From Eubacterium plexicaudatum ASF492 (GTDB lineage: Bacteria; Bacillota; Clostridia; Lachnospirales; Lachnospiraceae), in the NCBI RefSeq assembly GCF_000364225.2, contig NZ_AQFT02000001.1, positions 744,001-808,000 of the forward strand: a stretch of DNA of 64,000 nt, in the 5' to 3' direction. A program made the position numbers and the translations under genes. The notes below the pieces were generated by a model. That model was given only the letters and a program-made list of their open reading frames with translations. It was not told the DNA's origin and did not search any database. This document shows positions 28,235-35,992 of the stretch, piece by piece. The stretch's first letter is position 1. The number at the start of each line of letters is the position of its first letter.

Positions 28235-28254
28235 ATACCTTATATCTAAGGTAT
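28235..28254. promoter_or_regulatory. Palindromic operator before HTH gene 1
   Basis: ATACCTTATATCTAAGGTAT. Identical arms ATACCTTA/TAAGGTAT recur at 28687-28706, before the paralogous gene. It lies 51 bases upstream of the gene at 28305 and 43 bases upstream of the divergent gene at 28192. Confidence 0.7.
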
Positions 28255-28304
28255 ATGGCAATATCTGATTTTATAGATAAAATAAATTCGGTGATGAAAA
28301 TAAT

Positions 28305-28532
28305 ATGATAAGTTATGAGCCATTTTGGCATACATTAGAAGACAGGCAGATGACAACCTATACCCTTATAACTAAATACGGCATCAGCAAAGGTACGATA
28401 CACCGTATGAAGCATAATTTTTGTCTTTCAACAAGAACTATTGATGATTTATGCAAGATTGTTAAGTGCAATGTTCAGGATGTAATGGTATTTATTGACG
28501 AGGATAATTTAAATTGTGATGTACCCTGTTAA
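28305..28532 (+). CDS. Small XRE-type HTH regulator, paralogue 1
   Basis: 75 residues from ATG 28305: ISYEPFWHTLEDRQMTTYTL, HTH at YGISKGTIHRMKHNFCLSTR, then TIDDLCKIVKCNVQDVM. It is a minimal Cro-like DNA-binding domain with a short acidic tail, found in Firmicutes mobile elements. A paralogue with the same layout is at 28763; both have the same palindrome upstream, so each may bind both sites. Confidence 0.75.
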   Translation: MISYEPFWHTLEDRQMTTYTLITKYGISKGTIHRMKHNFCLSTRTIDDLCKIVKCNVQDVMVFIDEDNLNCDVPC

Positions 28533-28686
28533 ATAAGGCTTAACATATTATTCTTTACTTGTTTTTCTCTTTGTTATTATTTCATAAATATAATTCTGCA
28601 ATTATGTGTTTATTCCCACTGGATAAAGAAATACTATCATTATATTTTCCATAGTTATTTATGGAATTTTTTGTTTCTAATTCTTT

Positions 28687-28706
28687 ATACCTTATTTTTA
28701 AGGTAT
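28687..28706. promoter_or_regulatory. Palindromic operator before HTH gene 2
   Basis: ATACCTTATTTTTAAGGTAT, the same arms as at 28235-28254. Confidence 0.7.
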
Positions 28707-28762
28707 ATGCAATATAACCTTTCAACTCTAAAATAATAGTTGTAAAGGCGGTGAAAAAGAAA

Positions 28763-28981
28763 TTGATAAGCTATGATCCATTTTGGGACACTTTGAAAGA
28801 TAAAAAAATAACTACGTATGCCCTCATAACAAAGCATGGTATCAGCAAAGGCACGATACACCGTATGAGGCATAATTTTAGCTTATCAACAAGAACCATT
28901 AATGATTTATGTAAGATAATAAAGTGCAATGTGCAGGATATAATGACATATATTGATGAAGACAGCCCAGAGTCCACCTGA
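28763..28981 (+). CDS. Small XRE-type HTH regulator, paralogue 2
   Basis: TTG 28763 aligns with the ATG of paralogue 1 and gives 72 residues (ISYDPFWDTLKDKKITTYAL, HGISKGTIHRMRHNFSLSTR, CKIIKCNVQDIMTYIDEDS), roughly three quarters identical to it. A GTG at 28751 is possible. The gene-plus-operator unit has clearly been duplicated. A terminator overlaps its stop codon. Confidence 0.72.
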   Translation: MISYDPFWDTLKDKKITTYALITKHGISKGTIHRMRHNFSLSTRTINDLCKIIKCNVQDIMTYIDEDSPEST

Positions 28982-29009
28982 ATAACCGGTGGGGTTGGGC
29001 TGTTTTTTT
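28964..29009 (+). terminator. Terminator of HTH gene 2
   Basis: AGCCCA (28964-28969) pairs with TGGGCT (28996-29001), with an internal CCACC/GGTGG stem, followed by GTTTTTTT. Confidence 0.75.
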
Positions 29010-29086
29010 GTAAAAAGCCAGATTTCTTTTATTATACAGCAATATATTTCCAGATACCGAATTTACCTGGATGGAATACCTATGGC

Positions 29087-29410
29087 TTATTTCTGGTTCC
29101 TGGAGGCGTTTAGTCTGTCAATAAAACCAGTCAGCAGCATCAGGTCTTCATCAGACATGGTGCGGATAGAATCAATGGCTTTCTGCTGGAGCAGGGTGGT
29201 AGTGTTTCCTTCGTTGAAAAATTCCATTGGCGTTATGCCCAGATATTCGCAGATATAAAGGAATTCCCCCATAGACGGGAGTGATCTTCCCGATGTGATG
29301 CTGCGTATATAGCTGGTGCTGTGGCCAAGGTCCAGGCTCATTTTACGTTCGGATACCTGTTTTTCTTCACGAAGCCTGGAAAGGCGGTCCCGGATAAACT
29401 TTTCGTCCAT
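29087..29410 (-). CDS. XRE-family regulator
   Basis: ATG at 29410 (SD AAGGAGGAG) gives 107 residues: RLSRLREEKQVSERKMSLDL, HSTSYIRSITSGRSLPSMGE and FLYICEYLGITPMEFF form a complete XRE HTH; the C-terminal helix (SDEDLMLLTGFIDRLNAS) is a likely dimerisation tail. Divergent from the Spo0A_C-like gene with a strong hairpin between them. Confidence 0.82.
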   Translation of the reverse strand: MDEKFIRDRLSRLREEKQVSERKMSLDLGHSTSYIRSITSGRSLPSMGEFLYICEYLGITPMEFFNEGNTTTLLQQKAIDSIRTMSDEDLMLLTGFIDRLNASRNQK

Positions 29411-29464
29411 AAATATTCTCCTCCTTATATTGGTAATTTTAATTAATGTATTATGTAAAAACGG

Positions 29465-29508
29465 GCGATTAAAACGCCTGTTTTTATTGCGACAGGCGTT
29501 TTAATCGC
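29465..29508. other. Perfect 16-base stem-loop between divergent genes
   Basis: GCGATTAAAACGCCTG (29465-29480) and CAGGCGTTTTAATCGC (29493-29508) with a 12-base loop. Because the flanking genes diverge it is not a simple terminator; it may be an operator or insulating structure. Confidence 0.6.
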
Positions 29509-29560
29509 TTATAATATATGAAAACAGGTGATAAAAATTTTAATAGTAAAGGATGAGTTT

Positions 29561-29782
29561 ATGAATTTAGAAAAGATATACAGTAAAATTGCAAAAGACC
29601 ACGGCGTAAGCGCTGAGGAAGTCAGGCAGGCGATTCAGGATGCCATTACAGATGCATATACAAACCCTTTAAATGGCACCGGGAATGTAAAAGCATGCCA
29701 GAAACGTATTCCTTGCAAAGGCAGGATACCAACGCCGGAAGAACTGATTACATATTTGTCCAGCGAGCTGGCGGGAAGATGA
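29561..29782 (+). CDS. Spo0A C-terminal-domain-like small protein
   Basis: ATG 29561 (SD AAAGGATG) gives 73 residues: LEKIYSKIAKDHGVSAEEVR, QAIQDAITDAYTNP, RIPCKGRIPTPEELITYLSS. This is the pattern of the stand-alone Spo0A C-terminal-like proteins common in Lachnospiraceae, which lack the receiver domain of Spo0A. They are likely DNA-binding, but the sigma-interacting part is reduced, so no sporulation role is claimed. Confidence 0.72.
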   Translation: MNLEKIYSKIAKDHGVSAEEVRQAIQDAITDAYTNPLNGTGNVKACQKRIPCKGRIPTPEELITYLSSELAGR

Positions 29783-30245
29783 ATGGACTGCCTTACAGTC
29801 TGCTGACTTTCATAACAGGATTTATCAAAATGCGGGTGTATAAATGAAAAAGCATGTAAATTCGCTAAAAAATCTTTTAATGATGTGGCAGGCGACACTA
29901 TCCGTCAAAATAATTTATTATATGTGAAGTATAATAAGGGATAAATAAGTATTCAGAAGTATTCTGCCAGAAAATTTTATACATTAAGTCAGAAGATAAT
30001 TTGATTTTAGAAGCAGTATATATTCAGCAGCCCGCTATTAACCGAGCCATATTATTTATGCTGTTATAGAATGATAACGGCAATTATGGATAGTGGGATT
30101 ATATATTTTACAATTAGAGCAGGGCATGCGCCTGGGACCAGACAGTTTTTCAGATTGTCTGGTCTTTTTTGTGTCGAAATAACCTGATATTTGCGGCCTG
30201 CTTCTTTGTCCTTTTATTCATTTTTTAATACTGCGGTGCCGTTCG
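29783..30245. other. Intergenic region without a convincing gene
   Basis: 463 bases, mostly AT-rich. A 30-codon ORF near 29844 has no SD. The only clear element is the terminator at 30136-30170. Confidence 0.5.
30136..30170 (+). terminator. Rho-independent terminator
   Basis: GACCAGACA and TGTCTGGTC flank an 11-base loop and are followed by TTTTTT. No gene directly upstream is recognised. Confidence 0.75.
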
Positions 30246-30292
30246 CCTCCATTTGGATTTGAAAATCGGGCTTTTCAAATCTCAAATGGAGG
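30246..30292 (+). promoter_or_regulatory. Hairpin sequestering the ribosome binding site of the sigma-like gene
   Basis: CCTCCATTTG-GATTTGAAAA pairs with TTTTCAAATC-TCAAATGGAGG (30271-30292) with at most one bulge. The 3' arm contains the SD GGAGG (30288-30292), eight bases before the ATG at 30300. In the folded mRNA the SD is fully paired, so translation should be low unless the helix is opened. Confidence 0.65.
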
Positions 30293-30299
30293 AATTTTT

Positions 30300-30802
30300 A
30301 TGCCAGAAAAGATATTTTATATTAAAGTGGGCGGCAGGAAAATTGCTGTCAGCGAGGAAGTGTATCTGGAATACCGCCGTTCCATAGACAGGGAAAAGTA
30401 TTTTATGAAGGATCTGAAACAGGGACATGTCATAGTAGACCAGGAAAACATGACTGTATCATATATACCGGGCCGGGAGGTTTCTTATGAAAGCCTTTTA
30501 GAAGCAGACTGGGATTTCCCTTCTGCAGACAGGCCGGCAGAAGATATGCTGATTAAGGCACAGCTTATGGAAAAACTGGAAGAAGCGCTGCATATCCTGT
30601 CTGATGAGGAAATGGAACTGATCCAGGAGCTTTTCTATCTTGAGCGGACGGAACGTGAGGCAGCAAAGCTGTTCCAGGTATCACAGAATACGGTCCATTA
30701 CAGAAAAATAAGGTGCTGGAAAAGCTGAAAGGGGCTTTGAAAAAATTTATTGTCTGTATAATGGGGTTAAAACCCTCGCCTTTAGGCGAAACCTTTAGGT
30801 AA
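30300..30802 (+). pseudogene. Sigma-70 region 4-like protein, frameshifted near the end
   Basis: ATG 30300. IFYIKVGGRKIAVSEEVYLE and YRRSIDREKYFMKDLKQGH are followed by a sigma region 4-type HTH (LSDEEMELIQELFYLERTER, EAAKLFQVSQNTVHYRK). Such proteins occur in Lachnospiraceae conjugative elements. The frame breaks in an A5 run near 30705; one more A gives NKVLEKLKGALKKFI. The 3' end runs into the IS200-like element. Expression is probably controlled by the hairpin over its SD. Confidence 0.65.
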
Positions 30803-31398
30803 ACCCTATGACTTTAGGTTTAATCTAAAGCTAAAATAGGAATACTAAACCTGAGGTGAAATCATGGAAAATTACAGAAAATCGTCGCACTGCACATATG
30901 ATATTAAATATCACTTGGTATGGATAACAAAATACCGTAAACCTGTGATAATTGGAAAGATAGCTTTAAGGGCAAGAGAGCTGATCCGTATGGTATGTCA
31001 GAGCAATGAAGTAGAAATACTGGCAGGCCATGTGGGCAGCGACCATATACATCTGTTGGTTTCTGTTCCGCCCCACCTTTCAGCAAGTAAGCTGGTGCAA
31101 TATATAAAAGGAAATACATCCAGGAAACTGCAGATGGAATATAAGGAATTAAATAAACAGTTTTGGGGACAGCATTTATGGGCAAGGGGATACTTTGTGG
31201 CAAGCAGCGGGAATGTGACGGATGAAATTATCAAAGAGTATATTAAAAACCAAGATTTGCAGGAAAAAACAAAGTCCGATAACTTTGAAATAGGATAAAC
31301 GTATCAGAGTAAGCGAGAACTATACGGAGAAACGTCTTTAGGCTGCTTTAGCAGCCCACCGAACCTACCGGCTTTAGCCGGTAGTGGTTCAGTTAAAT
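30770..31398 (+). mobile_element. IS200/IS605-group element with only tnpA (type 1)
   Basis: Subterminal hairpins CGCCTTTAGGCG at the left, and GGCTGCTTTAGCAGCC and CTACCGGCTTTAGCCGGTAG at the right, flank a Y1 transposase gene. No inverted terminal repeats, as expected for the group. Exact ends are uncertain by a few bases. Confidence 0.75.
30864..31298 (+). CDS. tnpA: IS200/IS605-type Y1 transposase TnpA
   Basis: 144 residues from ATG 30864 (SD CTGAGGTG). YHLVWITKYRKPVI is the N-terminal strand, SDHIHLLVSVPP holds the HUH metal-binding motif (HIH), and the nucleophile Tyr is in EIIKEYIKNQ. HUH transposases cut and join single strands at subterminal hairpins. Intact, and different from the 136-residue TnpA at 48913 and 56767. 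Confidence 0.9.
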   Translation: MENYRKSSHCTYDIKYHLVWITKYRKPVIIGKIALRARELIRMVCQSNEVEILAGHVGSDHIHLLVSVPPHLSASKLVQYIKGNTSRKLQMEYKELNKQFWGQHLWARGYFVASSGNVTDEIIKEYIKNQDLQEKTKSDNFEIG

Positions 31399-31940
31399 AA
31401 ATTTTCAAATTTTATCTATCAAAACGCAGTTTCATTCCCTTACCTTATAGGAGGATCTTTTTATACTCGCGAGCATACTTATTTGCCAAATGATTTACTT
31501 CTTCTTTAAAAATAACTGTAATCTGTTAGTAAGTCATTTGGCTTACGGGTATATGTGTACTTTGATAAATAACGGGACAGCCCCGTTCATAAAGCATGTA
31601 TCCAAGTTTTCCCCTCCGGGCAGAGCCGTATCAAGCGGCAAGCGGCCCAGGCATGGGCGCGACGACTGCCTGCGGGGCAGGCGGTGGGACTGTATCCTGC
31701 CGCGCCCCGTCAATCTGACTGCATCAAAGGCACGAGCGGCAACCCAAAGGGCCTGTATCCCGGCGCTGGCAGCGCCGGAACCGCCATGACAAGCCGGAGG
31801 GGGACCATACAGTTTCCCGTACCGCAGGGTCAAAGGGGGATGCTGAGGGCATGGCCTGGGCAGTTCTGCTGCTGCCGCCACCTGCCTTACGGCATCATGG
31901 CGCTTATATGCCGTAAGCGGCTTGGATACTTCTATCAGAA
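31399..31940. other. GC-rich structured non-coding region
   Basis: Much richer in G+C than its neighbours from 31590 to 31920. Several hairpins: CGGCGCTGGCAGCGCCG (about 31761-31777), GCCTGCGGGGCAGGC (about 31668), and CTTACGGCAT...ATGCCGTAAG (about 31884-31916). Open frames on both strands have no SD and no recognisable product. Candidate structured RNA, transfer origin or recombination region ahead of the recombinase genes. Confidence 0.45.
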
Positions 31941-32078
31941 ATGGATTTTTTGAAACTGAAAAAATGCCTGCTGAAGCTGTGTACGGACGGTGAAACTGAT
32001 GCTGTGTTTACAGCGGTTCTGTTCACGGCGGCAGATAAGCCGCGGTTTCATGCGGATCTGGAAACAGCGGCGGTATAG
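31941..32078 (+). CDS. Small 45-residue ORF before the DUF6870 gene
   Basis: ATG 31941 reads MDFLKLKKCLLKLCTDGETD and VFTAVLFTAADKPRFHADLE. Codon use is regular and it lies just before the DUF6870 gene, but no clear SD is present and no family is recognised. Confidence 0.4.
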   Translation: MDFLKLKKCLLKLCTDGETDAVFTAVLFTAADKPRFHADLETAAV

Positions 32079-32125
32079 GGACATGCAGGCTTCACATAAA
32101 ATAAAAAAAAGGAGTATTGCTACAT

Positions 32126-32392
32126 ATGGATATACAGACAATTACGGCAGCAGATATAGACAGGATGCAGGCGGCTGATCCAAGGACGGCAGACCGCAGC
32201 ATGCTGAAAGACATACGGGATGTAAATGTGGACACGGGGCTTCCTAAAAAGGAGCGCATGCTGGATTTCATAAGGCAGATCGGGAACCCGTACTGCTACC
32301 GTCATGGCGATTACGTGGTAAAGGTAAGCTTTGCAGACACAGACGCAACGCTTGAGGAAAGGATGATGTCCTATATGCGGGCAAAATGCTGA
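32126..32392 (+). CDS. DUF6870 family protein
   Basis: ATG 32126 (SD AAAGGAG). 88 residues: ADPRTADRSMLKDIRDVNVD, LPKKERMLDFIRQIGNPYCY and VVKVSFADTDATLEERMMSY are the conserved blocks of DUF6870, a family seen in conjugative and mobilizable elements of Lachnospiraceae. Function unknown. It is followed by the triple recombinase operon and may belong to the same element. Confidence 0.8.
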   Translation: MDIQTITAADIDRMQAADPRTADRSMLKDIRDVNVDTGLPKKERMLDFIRQIGNPYCYRHGDYVVKVSFADTDATLEERMMSYMRAKC

Positions 32393-32589
32393 TATATTTT
32401 GGATTAAGCATGATAAAAGATTTTCACCATAGATAAAGAAACACTATGGACAGCATGGGAAAGTTATGTTAACATGCCATTAACAGGACAGTAACAGCGC
32501 TCCCCTGGCTGGCAGAGGTGTTTTTCTGATTGAATATATGATTGAAAAAAGTTTTTCAGTCATCACACTTTGCAGACAGGAGAGATTCT

Positions 32590-34307
32590 ATGGAACATAT
32601 CGAAAACAATTCTGAAAAAAGCACAAGGGTATGGAATGCCTGCGGCTACGTGCGCCTTTCGCGTGAGGACGGCGACACTGGGGAAAGCAACAGCGTTACA
32701 GGGCAGAAAGACCTTATCCGCGACTATTTCAGCCGCCACCCGCAGCTTCGGGAATGCGGCATGAGGGTGGATGACGGGTTTTCCGGCTCCAGCTTTGAGC
32801 GCCCGGCGTTCCAGGCAATGATGGCGGATGTTAAGGCGGGAAAGATAGACTGTATCGTAGTAAAGGACCTGTCGCGGTTTGGCAGGAATTACCTGGATGC
32901 GGGGGAGTATATTGAAAAATATTCCCATTCCTCGGCATACGCTTCATAGCGGTCAATGACAACTATGACAGTCTGAATGGCGGCAGGGAATCTGATGAAC
33001 TGATGATCCCGTTTAAAAACTTAATCAATGAGGCATACTGCCGTGACAGCTCCATTAAAATCCGCAGCCAGCTTGAAATAAAGCGGAAGCGCGGCGATTT
33101 TATTGCCCCTTTTGCTGTCTACGGTTATGTGAAAGATCCGGAAGACAGGCACCGGCTGGCAGTGGACGGCTTTGCGGCGGACGTGGTTCGGGATATTTTC
33201 CGCTGGAAACTGGAAGGTGTCAGCGCTGCGGACATAGCGGACCGGCTGAATAAGGACGGCATACTGCCGCCGATGGAATACAAAAAACAGCAGGGCATGC
33301 GGTTTGCGACGCCGTTCCGTGTCAATGCGCGTTCGGTGTGGAATGCCACGGCGGTACTGCGGATATTAAAAAACCATGTTTATACGGGTGTGCTGGAGCA
33401 GGGCAAAAACACAACGCCGAGTTATAAGGTGAAGCGGCGCGTGGCAAGGCCGCGTGAGGAATGGTCCGTGGTAAAGGGCGCGCATGAGGCTGTGGTTTCA
33501 GCAGAGGACTTCGCGGCTGTGCAGAAAGTGCTTGCCCTGGACACGCGCACAAGCCCTGGCAGCAGCGCGGTTGAACTTTTTTCCGGGATGGTGTCATGCG
33601 GGGAGTGCGGCGCGGCAATGGTGAGGAAGACTGTGCCGGCAGGCGGGAAAAAGTATGTTTATTATGTGTGTGCAGCACATAAAAATGAAAAAACCTGTTA
33701 TACGCACAGCATCCGGGACAGTGTGCTTGGGGAGATCGTGCTGGAATCGCTCCGCAAACACATACATGACGTCATTAGCCTTTCGGAACTGCTGGGGATG
33801 GCGGAATCCGTCCAGCTCCAGAAAGCGGGCGCGGTGAAGCTGCAGGAGCGGATGGACAGGAAAATGGAGGAGGCGGACAGGTACCGCCGCCTGCTCCTTT
33901 CCCTTTATGAAAGCATGGTGGACGGCATGATCAGCCGGGATGAATACCGCGAAATGAAAAAAGGATATGCGGCGCTCTGTGCGGAGGCAGAGCAGCAGGC
34001 TGAAAGCATGCGGGAAGAAATGGGCCGTGTGATGGAGGACACAGCGGACGGGTGCGGCTGGATGGACCAGTTTAAAAAGTACCGGGACATTACGGCGCTT
34101 GACCGTGTAGTGATTGTAACGCTGATAGACCGGATATTCATATACCGTGACAGGCGTGTGGAAATCAGGTACAACTGGCAGGATGAGTTCCAATGGCTTG
34201 CGGGCATTCTTGCCCGGGAAATGGATGGCGGGGAAGTTAAGGAAGCCGGACAGGGTCAGCCTGGAAAGGGGGGCTGTCTGACATGGCAAGGACAAAAAGG
34301 AAAGTAA
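32590..34307 (+). pseudogene. Large serine recombinase 1, frameshifted
   Basis: ATG 32590 (SD ACAGGAGAG). Catalytic Ser in CGYVRLSREDGD; resolvase-domain IDCIVVKDLSRFGRNYLDAG; then recombinase domain (IKIRSQLEIKRKRGDF), zinc ribbon CGECGAAM...C and a coiled-coil tail, about 572 residues when rejoined. The frame breaks at about 32920 because an A6 run reads as A5; one A more gives EKIFPFLGIRF. It overlaps recombinase 2 by 25 bases. Such enzymes integrate and excise elements. If the missing A is an error, the enzyme is functional. Confidence 0.82.
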
Positions 34308-35992
34308 ACCATCTGCAGCCGCCGGGAATGCCGGAAACAGAGCCGGAAAAGCCGCGCATCTATCATGCGGGCGGCTACATCCGGCTTTCCGTGGAAGACA
34401 GCGGGAAACCTGGTGCGGATACAATGGAAAGCCAGGAATGCATGGTCTGGGATTACATAGACAGCCGGGAGGATATGGAACTTTGCGGCATGTACCGCGA
34501 TAACGGGCAGACAGGCGTAAATTTCGACCGCCCAGGTTTTGAAGCGCTCATGCGGGATGTACGTGCAGGAAAAATAGACTGCATAGTGGTAAAGGACCTG
34601 TCACGTTTCGGGCGCAATTACCGTGAAACAGGGAATTACCTGGAACGGATATTCCCGTTTATGGACGTGCGCTTTGTTGCGCTGTCTGACAATTTTGACA
34701 CGCTGACAGCAGACCGGGCCAGCGACGGCTATATCATCCCGCTGAAAAACATAATTAATGAAGTATACAGTAAGGACATTTCAAAAAAAGCTGGGTCCGC
34801 GCTTGCCGTCAGGCAGCGCCGGGGCGAGTTTATCGGTTCCTGGGCGGCATACGGATATAAGAAATGCGCGGATGACCCGCACCGGATTGAGCCGGATGCA
34901 GAGACAGCGCCTGTGGTGCGTGAAATTTTCCGGCTGCGCAGCCTTGGCACAAGTTATAAGAAAATTGCAGGGGAGCTGAATGCGAGGGGGATACCGGCAC
35001 CGTCGCGGTACCATTACCTGAAAGGGGATGCCAGATGCAGCCGTTATGCAGATGTTGTCTGGCATCTCAATGTTGTGAGGCAGATACTTTCAAACCAGGT
35101 TTATCTCGGCCATATGGTACAGGGGCGCAAATATGAATCTTTTTATGAGGGGAAAAAACAGCATGTGCGCCCGGAGAAGGAATGGATCATTGTGCATAAT
35201 ACCCATGAGCCGCTTGTCGATGAAAGCGTGTTCCATACGGTCCAGGAAATGGCGGAAAAGCAGAAGGCGGCATACCAGGGGCGGCTTGGAAAATACGATG
35301 CGCTTGGAAATACGCCCGGCATATTAAAAAAGCTGGTTTACTGTGCAGACTGCGGGCGGGCGATGGTACGCTACAAATCCGTCACATGCAGGGGCACAAA
35401 AAAGACTTATTTTTATAAATGCCCGAAGCATGAGGAAAATCCAGGCGCATGCCCGATAAAATACATGCCGGAGGAAAAGCTTCTGGAAATCCTGTGGGAT
35501 ACGCTGGAAAGCCAGATCAGGCAGGCTGCGGAGATGTCTGGGGAAATAGAGGGCATACGGTCATCTAAAAAACAGGCTGATGCAGATGCCGCTTTAAAAC
35601 GGGAAGCTTCCACAGCCGCACAGGAACTGAAACGGGCCAGGACATTCTATGACGGGCTGTATCCGATGTATGCTGTGGACAGGGCACTGACAGAGCTGGA
35701 ATACACACGGATGCGGCAGGAATACCGGACGCGCATGGAACAGGCGGAAAAAGAACTGGAATCCATAAATGAAAAGATAAAGGAACGCACCCGGCAGATG
35801 GAAGAAAACCAGTGGCTGAAAGCATGTTCAGGCTTTAACGGGGAAACAGGGATTACGGAGGAAATGGCCCATACGCTTCTGCTTCGTGTAGAAATCGGTA
35901 CAGACGACAGCGTCAGCATCAGCCTCCGGTGGCAGGATGAATACCGGAAACTTGCGGAGTTCCTTGAGTCAGAAAAGGGGGCCGGACAGTGA
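34283..35992 (+). CDS. Large serine recombinase 2
   Basis: 569 residues, intact, from ATG 34283 inside the end of recombinase 1. Catalytic Ser in GGYIRLSVEDSG; IDCIVVKDLSRFGRNYRETG; recombinase domain; zinc ribbon YCADCGRAMVRYK...YKCPKHE; coiled coil from about residue 430. The stop overlaps the start of recombinase 3 (GTGA). Three consecutive large serine recombinases suggest that more than one subunit is needed for integration or excision, as with CcrA/CcrB. Confidence 0.9.
   Translation: MARTKRKVNHLQPPGMPETEPEKPRIYHAGGYIRLSVEDSGKPGADTMESQECMVWDYIDSREDMELCGMYRDNGQTGVNFDRPGFEALMRDVRAGKIDCIVVKDLSRFGRNYRETGNYLERIFPFMDVRFVALSDNFDTLTADRASDGYIIPLKNIINEVYSKDISKKAGSALAVRQRRGEFIGSWAAYGYKKCADDPHRIEPDAETAPVVREIFRLRSLGTSYKKIAGELNARGIPAPSRYHYLKGDARCSRYADVVWHLNVVRQILSNQVYLGHMVQGRKYESFYEGKKQHVRPEKEWIIVHNTHEPLVDESVFHTVQEMAEKQKAAYQGRLGKYDALGNTPGILKKLVYCADCGRAMVRYKSVTCRGTKKTYFYKCPKHEENPGACPIKYMPEEKLLEILWDTLESQIRQAAEMSGEIEGIRSSKKQADADAALKREASTAAQELKRARTFYDGLYPMYAVDRALTELEYTRMRQEYRTRMEQAEKELESINEKIKERTRQMEENQWLKACSGFNGETGITEEMAHTLLLRVEIGTDDSVSISLRWQDEYRKLAEFLESEKGAGQ

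Noticed and set aside
30170..30190. GTGTCGAAATA after the terminator, considered as the left end of the recombinase-bearing unit
   Set aside because: Only 11 bases match the left arm of repeat 2, with no CTGAC core or right arm beside it; likely chance.
31543..31881. Frames of about 100 codons on both strands in the GC-rich block
   Set aside because: No SD, no similarity, and the sequence is dominated by hairpins.
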